Source of the DNA: Homalodisca vitripennis
Taxonomy: Eukaryota > Arthropoda > Insecta > Hemiptera > Cicadellidae
Assembly: GCF_021130785.1 (NCBI RefSeq)
Contig: NC_060212.1
Coordinates: 145,660,501-145,724,500 of the forward strand
Length of the DNA: 64,000 nucleotides
Reading direction: 5' to 3'
A model generated the notes under the pieces. That model ran no database searches. It had not been told where the DNA came from and saw nothing but the letters and a program-made list of their open reading frames with translations. Position 1 is the stretch's first letter, and each line of letters opens with the position of its first letter. The position numbers and the translations under genes were made by a program. Of the stretch, positions 10,641 to 22,819 are shown one piece after another.

Positions 10641-12189
10641 TGTGAATAAGTTTTAAAATAGCCATTTATAAACTCTAACAGGAGTAGAACAATGACAAAT
10701 CATTACTCTAAGGACTGTTTTTACATTCTATTTTACTCATCCATCTTGTTTAGATAGAATACTTTATCGTACTTTAATAAAACTTTCTTTATCAGAGGCG
10801 AAGTCAGGACAATGAAGTGTTCTCTCCCACTCTTCCTCTTTCTCTTCTGAACTATAACTACAGAGCATATGTTTGCCATTGCCAGTCTCAAAATCACTTT
10901 ATGTTTATTGAAAGTGCATTCCTTTCTTTGAGCCATATATTGAAATATTTAAATGGCATAGTTTTTTTATATAGACCTTTTTAACAGCTGTTTTCAATTG
11001 AGGGGACTTAGAACTAAACTACGCATATTAGCATCCAGCAACTACAACGTACATAACTTTTTATATAATCTTTTCGTGTTAATTACAAAAAAGTATCTAC
11101 ATTTTAAAAATCTCTTTTTCTTGTGATATACAGATTTGGATATGGATCTTGGATGGAATGAAAGTAGATTCTCAAAATGAATAGAATATTTTCAGTCCAT
11201 TAAATGGTTTAATTTCGTCGATGGCAAAATCTGGAATAAAACATTATATAATAACTGTGTCTTTGCTATCTGCATTACACTACTAATCAACTATAGTATA
11301 TTTTATTTATATTCTCAGAACTTTTAATGCAAACAAATATGATAGCTTCTTCCCAAACTTCAGCTCAAATTATCAACAGCTGTTTTATGTCAGTTCAATT
11401 AGGATAATATTTCGTACTTATTATTATTTTTTCGATTTCAAAACTATTCCTCGAAACTTTTATAATTTTTCTCTCCAGAATAACTTTCCTCACATTTCAT
11501 CAAACATTTAAAAAATGATTAGTCAAATTGGTCCAATGAAATAGGGGAATTCAAATTGCTTTTATGTATCTACTACATGGAAAAATACGCTTTTAACACG
11601 TCTTTAAAATGACATTGCATTCTTATTAGTAACTTTATGATGGATTAAGATACTATGGAATAATAATTATTGCAATGGTTTGTATTATTAAATTCAGGAC
11701 AAAAAAAAACTATCCGCCACATTATCCTAATTTTATTTTATTACTGTAGTACCAAGATGGCGAATTCAAGGTGACCGCCAAAAATCAAAACTAACCAAAC
11801 TGCAAGTAACACTTATTTCATCGTTACAAGATAAAAATTAATTTGAAATTTCATTCTAAATCACTATTACTATTTTCATTTATAATAGACACATTTCACT
11901 TTTGTCAAGAATTGAAATAGGTAATTCATTTGACGAATGGTCCATCAATAAGCGAATGTTCCACTTTAATATTATATCATTGGCTCCATACTTGGAACGG
12001 CTACCCTTGGAAGAATTAAAATTCGAACGACCACCCGATATATTATTACCTTTACGTTTATGCAGTGTAATTTTCCGATTGTTTCATGATCGGCCCAGTT
12101 AGTCTTTCCAAAGTACCAACATCTATTGAAAGGTTTAACAAAGCATATTCTCAGGTGTACCTTTTTCATCATATAAGGGTGGTTTGTTG
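10641..12189. other. AT-rich DNA, no gene
   Basis: Open frames are short (66-75 codons) and lie on opposite strands over the same DNA near 11902-12199, with no family resemblance. A9 run near 11701. Nothing else seen. Confidence 0.45.
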
Positions 12190-12660
12190 AAGACTGCACA
12201 TATTGAAGGCCTAACCGTTAGAATACTACCGCTACTAAGGAACGGAGCACGGTATGTCCTGTTGTACAACTTTTACCGTCCATTGCGACGATGAGTCAGC
12301 CGGTAATTGCGCGGTAGGAGTTATCACGGATTGGATGGAGTACAAGTCCCGACTCGGGATACCGGGAACATCCCGAGTCTGGACGCTATCCAGAGGCGAT
12401 GCCACACTTTACGTCCTCCCGTCCACATAAAGTTAGCCCAACAGGATTTATAGTTGGACGCCGAATACCTAATTTCACTTTTCACCGGCCCCAAGTATAT
12501 TGCGGCGGGTGAATATTAATCTAAATGATGCGGTTTAGCGGTAAATCTTGCCGATCGCCGACAAAGAGAATGGCCCGGCCGCCGCCTGTCTCGGCAGACT
12601 CTTTATGGGGAGGCAGATACTGTCCTATGTCACCGGCTGCAGCCTAGGGACCATTCCACA
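12190..12660. other. CpG-rich island
   Basis: GC-rich stretch with a local inverted pair of CCCGACTCGGGAT (12347-12359) and ATCCCGAGTC (12370-12379), able to form a small hairpin. A GGCCCGGCCGCCGCC block follows near 12572. No protein-like frame recognised. Confidence 0.4.
12347..12379. repeat. Small hairpin in CpG island
   Basis: GACTCGGGAT and ATCCCGAGTC are perfect inverted complements separated by about 10 bases. Function unknown; no T-rich terminator-like tail follows. Confidence 0.5.
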
Positions 12661-12834
12661 CACCTTATTCGTTTGTTTATATTTCAATTTGCTCCTTTTA
12701 AATGTTGTTACTTTCGGCATCTTTGAAAACAACGTAACCTCGCATTGCCCGTCAATTTGGCATTTCCAATAAGGCTATTCTGCATTCTTCGTTGTACGGA
12801 GGCAATAGCGCGACTATCAAAGACTTTTTATGCA

Positions 12835-13539
12835 ATACTAGCAGTTACCCGTGGCTTCCCACGCAACTTATTATTTAAATTTACTCCGGTGTTAATATTG
12901 TTTGCACCAAAAACTGCTTTTGCTTCTCTCCCGGTCAAGAATATATACAGTTCTAAGAAGCATACTTTTGTTAATAGACAACTAAGATAGGTTTTAAATC
13001 GGTCTTTTTTTAATTTATAGTTTTTTCATATTTTAGAAAATTTAGGGGCTGGAATTGGTACATTAGTTCCATAGAACTGCCCAGCGAATTTCATCTAACA
13101 TAGTTCTTTTCTACTGATTTAAAGATAGTCTTCGGAGTCAAATTCTGACCTTATGGCATTTTAGTACTTCTAATCGCTGAAATCCAAATTCTTAATTCGT
13201 AATAAAAAAATCTACTCTAAATAATTTACTCACTATAAATGTAAACAAATGAAAATAATAAACAGTGTTTACACCGAACAGTTGATTATATTTGACAGGA
13301 TCATTCAATTAATACTACACAACTTTAGAGACCAAGATGGGATTTTTCGCTACTTTAAAGACCAGTCGGACGTAGCCCGTAGGAATTTTCGAAATAAGAA
13401 TAAGCCTATATTCATCCCAGGAACCGTAAGAATGTCTGGGATGTAAAATTTCAGTACAATCGGTTCAATAGTTTACGCATGAAAAAAAAAAACTAACAAA
13501 CAAAGGCATTTTCGCATTTATAATATTATTAGGATTACA
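12835..13539 (+). repeat. Interspersed repeat (CCCGTGGCTTCCCACGC ... TTATAATATTATTAGGA)
   Basis: The 5' side reads ACTAGCAGTTACCCGTGGCT followed by TCCCACGCAACTT. The 3' side reads TTTCGCATTTATAATATTAT then TAGGAT, after an AACTAACAAACAAAGG stretch. From general knowledge these two signatures begin and end a widely dispersed arthropod repeat ('...GCCCGCGACTTCGTCCGCG... TTATAATATTAGTAGGAT'). The middle contains CCCAGGAACCGTAAG and CAGTACAATCGGTTCAATAG, also typical of it. No long coding frame remains. Boundaries are approximate. Confidence 0.55.
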
Positions 13540-14462
13540 ATGTTTAGAAATGTGTCTGCTATTATTTTATCTTGCACTATTGTGATATACCAACGGGTAT
13601 AACTCCGCATCTCCATATGACTGTGTAACTCAATATTTGCCACTTCCATGTGGGACATGAGTTTGGTACAAAGGTGCATGTGCACAAGTAAGAAAATGTT
13701 ACATATCGCGTACTTATGGGTGTACTCGGTCATAAAATAACCAATATTTTCGGTCCAGTGCTATTCATTGTTTCGGGAATTGAAGATGTAGTTTCCGCCA
13801 CTGAAACCACTTGGTGTACTATGTTGGTGTTTCAATATTTGATGGAACATCTAGTAATGATAGTAGCTAATTGCGAAAATGGAGTATTTGAAATGAGTAA
13901 TGTCTATCAAGAAGTATGTATGTAGGCCATAGCTTTGATAAAATTTGCCTACTGCAGTATTTCGGAAACTATTGGAAACGTAAGCAACCACTGGGTCTAG
14001 CTGTAATTGCTTGTTACACTTTAGTACGAGCTACAACATAATAAGACTAACACCAAGAAAATGTTGGGTACCAGACAGCCGTTTACAGACAACGGAGTTG
14101 AACTATAATTTATAGCGGTGTATTAATAGTTTACACTTAACGTAGCTATAGTGGGAAGGGTTTATTCAATAGGAATGCTGAGTTTAGTTTCAGTTCACTT
14201 TCCTCTAAGTGCAGCTTCTGGAATCTGACACTGTCACAGACTTGACCCCTGGAATCTGGAGTCATGTTCGTCTGAAAAGAAAAAATTTCAATGACGAAGA
14301 AGCTCAAACGGACTCTTCACATCGTTTCGACATCGGTGACAACTAGACTACAAATATTTTGTAATCTGTGTGAAGAGGTATTCTCGTTGTCTCATCAGGT
14401 GCATACATTGATTGTAAAATACTCTAATAAGATGTTTAATTCTAAAAAGTGTGAACATCAGT
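13540..14462. other. AT-rich DNA, no gene
   Basis: Short open frames at 13518-13733 (-) and 13716-13925 (+) have no recognisable relatives. No repeats seen. Confidence 0.4.
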
Positions 14463-14818
14463 TTTGAAGTTTTGTGGAAAAGGAATTCTAAATTCTTCAC
14501 ACCATAATCCTATAAACTTCACGTTAGGCAGTAGTAACGTTACACGAGTAACATATGTTATCAAGTATTATATGTTATCAACCTAACACACATCAAGACG
14601 TCACTACTTTTAAGGGAAGCTAGATAAAGATTTCTGCTTCTAAGGAATATCTTTCCTAGTCGGTTGGTAGAATATTTTGGTAGCTGAAGTCTTTGCATTA
14701 CTTCATTTACAGATTTCGAGGCACAGGAAATCATCAGTAAGGTAGGTTTTGATCTATCAGGATACTAGAGACAGAGAACGGATCTATTAATTAGGGGTAC
14801 ATAAATCATCAGGATGCT
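14463..14818 (+). repeat. Tandem duplication, unit 1 (~356 bp)
   Basis: Begins TTTGAAGTTTTGTGGAAAAG and ends ATAAATCATCAGGATGCT. It is repeated with high identity from 14852. Unit 1 contains an extra ATGTTATCAAGTATTAT stretch near 14553 that unit 2 lacks. No coding frame is shared. Confidence 0.85.
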
Positions 14819-14851
14819 AGATGGAATTGATAGATTGATAGAATAGATAGA

Positions 14852-15182
14852 TTTGAAGTTTTGTGGAAAAGGAATTCTAAATTCTTTACACCATAATCCT
14901 ATAAACGTCATGTTAGGCAGTAGTAACGTTACACGAGTAACATGTTATCAACCTAACACACATGACATCACTACTTTTAAGGGAAGCTAGATAAAGATTT
15001 CTGCTGCTAAGGAATATCTTTCCTAGTCGGTTGGTAGAATATTTTGGTAGCTGAAGTCTTTGAATTACTTCAGTTACGGATTTCGAGGCATAGAAAATCA
15101 ACAGTAAGGTAGGTTTGATGTATCAGGATACCAGAGACAGAGAACGGATCTATTAATTAGGGGTTCATAAATCATCAGGATG
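14852..15182 (+). repeat. Tandem duplication, unit 2 (~331 bp)
   Basis: Second copy of the 14463 unit, same start and the same ATAAATCATCAGGATG end. Differences are scattered substitutions and small deletions, so the duplication is not recent. A short GATAGATTGATAGAATAGAT run separates the two units. Confidence 0.85.
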
Positions 15183-18000
15183 AAAAATAGAGAGGAATAA
15201 TGATATATTTTTATTCTTATTTTATGTAAAACACTACTCCAATGCTGAGTTTCTGAGTTGCCTAGTTAATGTAATAAATGCTTTCAAAACGGTAACAAAC
15301 TATAAGTATATGAACTCTTGTAGTGCCGGAGACTCATGTAGACTGTGAGGAACACCTAGATAGTGTCTAGTTGTGAGAGACAAGGGCATTGAAGGGGTTA
15401 CGTTTTACGTATTAATAGCAGTTTAATATAAAATTGTTCGGTGGAAAATACCAGGTTTAAAAAAATACTATTTATATTCTTCTACCCAGAGCTTAAGATT
15501 AATCATTCAACATTAGTCGAAACAAGCTGGCTTTAGAAAACAAAATAACACATAATCACACTTACGTTAGGTAGGAATAAATCAGAACGATTTTGTTTAC
15601 TAATTTCACCGACTTCAGCGCTTCAAATTCACACCATTGGCCTTTTTATATTGGCCAACGTTGATTTTATGACAGTCCAGCCGTAATACTAGAGTTTTAT
15701 CGCTCATAGAACCTGAATTCTCCAACTGCAGACACCCAGACCTTATTACGAATGTTTATCAAGTAACATTTTTCAATAACTAACTGATGGAAGCGACTTA
15801 TTTCCAAACCTATTGCAAGACGGTATACTCGTATATGGAGTTTTTATTATCGTTGGTGATACTTGAAAACGTCTCATAGCACAAATGGGGATTGCATATT
15901 AATCATAGCGGGATAGCGGGATGACACGATTTTTTGGGACATTTTAGTTAGTATTGGGGCCCTCAGGAATGTTTTAATAAATCTCATTATCTAAGTATAT
16001 GTGATCTCAGTATTGGATCTCATATTGGTCTATAAAGTAAGACCATGGCAATTAAACGTGAAAACAAAACATTCTTACTAGATTTCACAAATGTAGCTTT
16101 TTCTTCTATTACACCATTATACAATTTATATTCGAGTAACTGGGTTTGTTTTTTATACTTTTGAACACTTTTTGTTTTTATACTTTTGTAACCAGATAAT
16201 AAATAAATATTTTTTAATTTCAAAAGCAAAGTAGATGTTGAGATCTAGGAAGAACCCTTTTCTTTCAATTTTCTGCTCTGGTGTGTTTCTACATTTTTCG
16301 CGAATTTTCGTATTTACTGCCAGGGGTAACCGCAACCTATTATATTTTCAAAAAATTGAGAAATAACATTCAATTTAGCATTACATACAAGCTAAAAGAA
16401 TTAATGAATTAAATGAGAATTAATTATGTTAATTCTCGCATATATGCATTATTGATATTCACCACTACTGGATCTCCTAAGGCACTTTTATATTTATTTG
16501 CAAAAATGTCTTTATATTGATGAATCTATTTTTAAAGATATTCGTTAAAAATTTTGATATATCTGAGAACTTTTATTCTTCAAGCTTTAATTTAAAAATC
16601 ACAATAACAAGTACACAGACCTAACTTACACATTCCTGGTACGTGCCGAGTTTCTTCACTGCTATTACTTTACGAGGTCGATTCAAAAACTGCCTTTTCC
16701 TACCCTTCCACTCTATTAGATATTACGAGTCTCTAGTCACTCTAAAATTATTTAAAAATTAAAAAAGGCCAAACAGTCCTAACAGTAATAGTTCCTAGTG
16801 TTTATATTTTTTTAACTCTTCTTTTTTATTTTAGCCAAAAACTATTTTAGCCAAATTATTAAGAATGTCCACAAACTCCTTCAGTAATCGGTAAGCGTAG
16901 CCTGCGAACAATAGGCTACAATAACCATACACGACTAGAGGCAATTCAGACATGTTACGATAACCCACCAACACGAGATTGCCGAGAAAATTAAGCGCAT
17001 TACTGCGAAACAGGTAGTGGTGATCAGGGTAGCAGTAACCTCACGGTTTTATGGAACTTCTCTCTAGTCTCTAGTGCTTCTGTGAAAGCTTCTTGTACGC
17101 TTCTGGCCGTTAATGTACAATACTGCACTCGCCTCTAGTCCGGTAGTAATGTGTCTGTAATGTGGGGACCGTGTGCGTAACTTCGCGTGCGATTGATTGG
17201 GTCCTGTAATATATGCTTCCTTTCACAAGCTAAAATGCAAAAATTAAAGGTTTTAATATTGCTGATGGGTTTGAAATAAGGTTATTTATAAATATGATTT
17301 TTAAGTTGCGTTGACCTAAAGATCAGCTCTTCCAGAGTTTCAGTGCACCCTGAGTACAAAAACACGTACAAACAGACATTGAACGTATAAACAATTTTCA
17401 TATTGTGAAATATATTGTGTTTCTCTGAAGAACGGCTTTTCAGGCTTCCAGGTGCCCTGCTTTTAGAAGATCACATGAATGTCCAAGAAAGATCTTCTAC
17501 GTAAGAAATACGCAAACTAATTTACATCCAACACGAGGATCTAACACACGAGGATTCTTCCAAGTTACGGAAGAAGAACTTCAAATGCAAATGTGATGTT
17601 CGGGTGACTTCTTTCTCACATCTGTACAGACCGGAAGGGTACACTTTCTTCCTGATCGTGGAAAGAGTCTATAATCTGCTCTGTTTTAGTGCCTGTCTTC
17701 TCCATGTAGTCTCTGTAATTACAAGCGAATCCCCAACTAGAAATCCCAAGTATTGTAATTACCCTCATGGGAACTACGACACTCGTGATCTGGGGAATGC
17801 TATCGGCCTGGGACTGTTGTAAGATGAAACCACGGTTCTTAATAATGACGCTGTTAATTGTTTAGAGAAAAATGTCGCTATTCAGCTATTAAATGCTGTT
17901 ATCAAATGTTGTAGTATTAGTTAAAGAATATTATTTTGATGATTATTTAAATGTATGTTAGATTTAACTATTTTTTTATTATGCATCAATAATATTCTGC
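15183..18000. other. AT-rich DNA, one mildly GC-richer patch
   Basis: No recognisable gene. A patch at about 16890-17200 is less AT-rich with several CpGs (GTAACTTCGCGTGCG near 17180). Open frames 16020-16335 (-) and 17604-17822 (+) are short and unrecognised. Confidence 0.4.
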
Positions 18001-18010
18001 GTTCAATCTT

Positions 18011-18198
18011 GATACCTTTTCATATATCTCAACTATTCCCAACTTTCCTCTTTTTATCATCATTTTCTTTTCTCTTCCTCCTCTATTTCTTATTATTTCT
18101 CCACCTTCAGCAACATATTTAACACTCAGCTCTTATCCTCCTTCGTCACGCCTTACATCTTACCTTCTTCTCCTACCTCTTCTACTACTTCTCTTTGA
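18011..18198 (+). other. Pyrimidine-rich tract
   Basis: About 190 bases that are strongly pyrimidine-biased on the plus strand (repeated CTTCTC, TCCTCC, TTCTTCTCC words), particularly 18040-18110 and 18165-18198. Such strand asymmetry could be an extended polypyrimidine tract or a decayed (CTT)n microsatellite. I see no exon to pair it with. Confidence 0.5.
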
Positions 18199-18339
18199 TC
18201 ATAAGGGGAACACTTATTCACTGAAAATCCCCCACTGCAGTAGCCCAAAGGAAGTGATTATTGATGGCGACAAACGGATTATTCTTATTGATTTGCCAGC
18301 TTCAACAGGACACTACACGCAACTGTGACCTTATTATAC

Positions 18340-18560
18340 CAAGTTAGTGAGTCAGTGGTACGCAGGTCACCTGCAATAACGTGACCTCGGGGCATACTGG
18401 CCACTGCGATCGGAGCACAATTTGTTTTGCTTTATTTGATATCGCAACGTAGGAGGCGTGATGTCTGTGTTAGCATATATTGTGAAAGTGGAGCAGATAT
18501 TGTAGGTGCGGTGCGGCGGCGGCGGGCGACCGGTACGGCACTACCGGCCCCGCTCCGGGC
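18340..18560. other. CpG-rich island
   Basis: GC-rich patch ending in a GCGGCGGCGGGCGACCGG core at about 18513-18530 followed by ACTACCGGCCCCGCTCCGGG. The open frame 18506-18718 (+) runs out into AT-rich DNA and is unrecognised. Confidence 0.35.
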
Positions 18561-20934
18561 TTCCACGGCCTTTTGTTTTAGTTAAATATTATATATCAGT
18601 CGAAGAATGGGAGCCGCTCAGGTGTATTGGGAAATTTTCAGATTTAGTAACAAGTGTTGCGCCACCTCCATACTTACTCTCGACTTTATCGTTTATGATG
18701 ACATCGGACCTCTTATGAGGCCAATACTTCACTGTTGCTACAACTCTTAACAGGATATTTCAGATTTAATGGTACAGACGCTGCTCTTCTTTCGTTCCTT
18801 AGCAATTAAATTGTAATTCGTAATTGGAATTCTATTCTGTAGCAAGGAAGCTGAAGAACGGAGTCTCCCCTGTTTCTGTCGTATTACCAGTTATTTTCCG
18901 ATATACCTGAAACTCGTTATATAATTGCAGGTTATCAGAATAACATTTAAGTCTTGTACTACAGATTAAACTTATTCATGTTCCAACATGTATAAATTTC
19001 TTATAGTTCATTAAGAGCTGTTTGCACTGGTGATTCTATTTTGAATTTAGCCAAGTAATAACTGTGTTAACTTCTGAACCTTTTACGTCCTTGTGCTTAG
19101 TCTAGGCTTAAGGGCGATTTCTCTTTTTAAAATACGAATACTACGCAACCAAATGTTATTTTTATTAATAATTCATAAAAGAAATCTCAAACCTTCTTGT
19201 ATTTTCATACTTTAAATTTTGAACAATTACGAGAAATCTAAAAGACATTTATAAACGCATTAATCATGTCTTCAAAATCTGACATCTCCTAGTACGACAA
19301 AAATGAAAACGTGTTTGAAGTTTACCATTGTTCTTATGAAAGTGTTCTTGTTTCACTACATCTGGATCTTAACTACTTCACAGGTACTTGAAGAATTTAA
19401 CCGTGCGTTAAAGTCACTGACAGTGGAAGCAAAGGTGTTCATAGGACTGTAGTATCTCCTGCAAAATTTCTGAATTTGCAGGTGACACCTGTTATCATCT
19501 AAATCTAAATCGGAAGTCTCAAAACCGAAATAAACTACAAAATATTCAAGTTTTAGTTGGATCTCAACCTCCGCTACACAGAACATTTTTAAAATGTCGA
19601 AGTACAAACATATATTCAAAATTTAACTAAACAACACATATAGCTTAAGTGCGAAAACAATATTTTTGAAATATATTATAAAACACCTTATAATCACAGC
19701 GTCATCACATTTTTGTCAGTATTCTTGTTTGAAAATGTTTATTATTGGGAAAATGTCGATAGTAAATATTAGATTATATAAAACGTATAGTTTTACAAAA
19801 TTAGTTTTAAAGTATTATTGGCCAATACTCACCATGTCCGCCTTTGTGAAACGGTCCACAACATGGATATTAACCCCTATTTCAAGTTATTGAGTGAGAC
19901 TTCGCGTTTTTTTTTATTTAAATTTCACATTTTCTTTATATAATCTCCGGGGTCATTAATTATAATTCTCTGTTTTAAATGTTATTTACTTTCTTTAAGA
20001 TTGTTCAGCGTTGATTCTTCTTTCAGCACCCTTACCAACGTTTACTCTTGCCCTGTAGTCTTCAACGGATCTGCTTCTTAAAATGCTGGTCATTAGTTTG
20101 TTTTTCGCTAGAACGAACGGCCAGAAATTTTATCGTCTTTTGTGTGAGCTAAGTTTCTGCCCTTCTAAATCTTCTAAATCGTTTAAATTGCACAGAAAAA
20201 CGTTACAAAATTTCAGATATTCTTCGAAATTAATTAATTAAATATACATCAAGTTCATTTTTAACTAAAACCTGCAATAATTGTCTTTGAAATAAAAAAC
20301 TAATTTTTAATATAATTTAAGTGCTATATTTTCTACACCTTTAAAAAGCTATCTTGGAAGTAAAATACATAAATAATAGAACAGAATTTTATTTTCCTAA
20401 ACCACGTCACCGTCAAAAATTGTCACTCCCAATCATAAACTCCACTGAACCAATGTTTGGGCTTTTGGTTAAGTAAAATACTATCCTTTTTTAATTACAT
20501 TAAAAAAATTAAATATGTTATAGATTTTATGTTTCTCGGTAAAGCATTAAGTATGAACATTTCATTTTTAGGAGTGATAAAATTCCATCCCTTTTACATT
20601 AACATTCATATCCCTATCTTCAGACTATTCCGTGGCCCAGACCTAAATTACTTACTTAAATATTATTTAGAATGTTAATAGTTAATGTCATCTATATGTT
20701 CCGTTTTCATTAAAGATACATTAAAGAGATTATAATATTAAAAGGTTATTTTTTTATCCAACCCAACCAAATATAGAGAGAAGTAAAAGAAATCTCCGGG
20801 CTTCCTCAACTTTCCGTGTTATACTATACCTAACGTATTAAAGTACACGTAAAAAAATTATAATATTCATTTATCAAGTAAATTGTTTTATGTTAAAAGT
20901 TATTTTCGAATATGTAATTAATATAATATAATTT
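18561..20934. other. AT-rich DNA, no gene
   Basis: Open frames 19356-19619 (-), 19666-19893 (+) and 20457-20678 (+) are 70-90 codons of low-complexity AT-type composition. No repeat family recognised. Confidence 0.45.
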
Positions 20935-21200
20935 TTTGTAATAAAAGGAACCTCTCCACAGGCACTTGCCTCTAGAGGCCCTAGTTATTTTTGAAAATAT
21001 TTCTTTTAATTTACGAGTGTTTTTGTTTTAATTTTATTTACAAGAATGTTACATTTTTATTTAAGTTTGCTCATTAGGTTTGTACATTGTGTATACATTT
21101 GGTTGTTTAGGTTACTTTATTGATGTATTACATTGTGTATACCAATGCATATAATGTGTTATTGTAATATTTTCAAAAATAAATTCTATTCTATTCTATA
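20935..21200 (+). mobile_element. 5'-truncated LINE copy, 3' UTR only
   Basis: Nearly identical to 57062-57330, where the same sequence follows an RT C-terminal relic. Shared landmarks are CCTCTCCACAGGCACTTGCC, TCTAGAGGCCCTAGTTATTT and CATTTGGTTGTTTAGGTTAC. It ends AAAAATAAATTCTATTCTATTCTA, that is AATAAA plus a (TTCTA)n tail. Extreme 5' truncation and a short tandem tail are the usual product of target-primed reverse transcription. High identity between the copies points to fairly recent activity of the family. Confidence 0.85.
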
Positions 21201-21423
21201 ATACCATTAATATAATTTATATGAACATAGTTTTATATGCATTAAAATGTAGAATTTAAATTGTTACAAAGGAAGATGAAACATTTTCCTAAACCAGAAC
21301 TCTATAAGACCAATTATTTATATACTTTTCAGTAAGTTTTTTTTTTTAATATAGACTCCACAGTGGCTCACCACATACATTATTTATAGTGGAAGGCAAA
21401 TTATACCGTTTCTTTTTTTATTT

Positions 21424-21487
21424 TAACCTAACATAACCTAACCTAACCTAACCTAGCCTAGCCTAACCTAACCTAACCTAACCTAAC
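21424..21487 (+). repeat. Interstitial (CCTAA)n / TTAGG telomere-type repeat
   Basis: About 12 units of AACCT/CCTAA with a few variants (CATAACC, two CCTAG units). The complementary TTAGG is the ancestral arthropod telomere repeat. The block is short and imperfect, so it is interstitial, not a chromosome end. Such tracts may arise by break repair or as part of dispersed repeats. Confidence 0.85.
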
Positions 21488-22239
21488 CAAAGGCAAAAAT
21501 ATCGTTCATGCAATGAAGAATCCTTTTTGTAAATCTATATTGTTAACTAACTGTACATTCACAAAACAAGAATAATATAATGGTATGTTCAACAACACGT
21601 CTTATAAAATGCTGTTATCATACGGTTTTAAATCACAACATATTTTCATGAGTTACATATTAGAATCTATCATATTTATTTATTAATATTGTAAATTAAG
21701 AAACAACAAATTCTAAAATCTGTTGTTACTGAATTTTTTACCAACTCTGTATTTTTTAAACAATCACTCAACAGTGTGAGGGTACAGATGGTTACACGAC
21801 ATATAGTGTCAAATATAAAAATGTCTAGTACATTTGTATTACATACATAAAAGAGTTAAACCATTTCGATAAAATGGACGCTCCCTATATTTTAAGAAAA
21901 AGAACGAACTTCAGTATACATATTCGAAAAAAACATACTTCTTGTATCTTTTGCAGTTTACGACAATGGCTAATTCGAATGAAGTATATAGCCATTATAG
22001 TGATTACATTCTGCAAAGAATCTGCGCAAGAAATTATGTGATTACTATATAGTAATAACGCTCTGCCTCACCGCAGCAACCACAGCAGACGTTACATGGC
22101 GTCTTTGCTCGTTGTATTAATTTTTAACTTGAGATCCAAAACCTTTATGTTCCGTTATAGTAGTCTTGTTTCTATAGAATTCTAAGTTATTTAATCCTGT
22201 CACTCAGGGGGATGTATTAAGTACAAATTGAGATACGGA
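21488..22239. other. AT-rich DNA, no gene
   Basis: Nothing recognisable beyond a slightly GC-richer patch at 22060-22105. Confidence 0.4.
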
Positions 22240-22819
22240 CTTAAATTTGTATGAAACTGAGTTAGGTTGATGATGCTGCATAGGTATGAGGTCAAATGGG
22301 GTTTGGCTGAGCGTTAACGATGTCCAACTTTGTGCAGGATACCTCGAGAACGGATTGACATAAAAACGTTTTGACATACATTTTTTTGTCGTTCGCTATC
22401 TACTGGGGGCTAAAAATGTCTCTTCTGTCTGTTACTATTTCTTTCTGTCCACACAAAGTTTCAAAAAAGAATTGATGTTTGGACTCATTCCAGTTTGATG
22501 ATGATTATCCATATGATTTGGCTGAGCAGTAGCAAATTCGTAGTGTACGTAGAACATAATTTGAACTATATTGAAGTTTTGTATATTTTGCCCACTCTTT
22601 GCCTGTCTGTCCTACGTAGGATACCTACAAAGCGAAGTAAACATGGTCTTAAAAGTTTTCATGAAATTTCATACTTACAATACGCAGAACCGAGTTTGAT
22701 GACGGTGCATGTTTCCCAACGGGCTTTGGCTAAGCCTTAGTGATGCGGAACCTCCTGCAGGATATCTCTAGACGAAATTAACCAAGAGATTTTTTTATTA
22801 ATTTTTGCATATTTTGCTA
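22240..22819 (+). repeat. Interspersed repeat, left part, split by a MITE
   Basis: Contains the dispersed-family words GTCAAATGGGGTTTGGCTGA, GCAGGATACCTCGAGAACGG and CTTCTGTCTGTTAC, and a second partial copy with CCTGTCTGTCC and GCAGGATATCTC. The same words appear near 1140, 23520, 29010 and 52260. An 81-codon open frame (22495-22740) is unrecognised and probably incidental. Confidence 0.45.
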
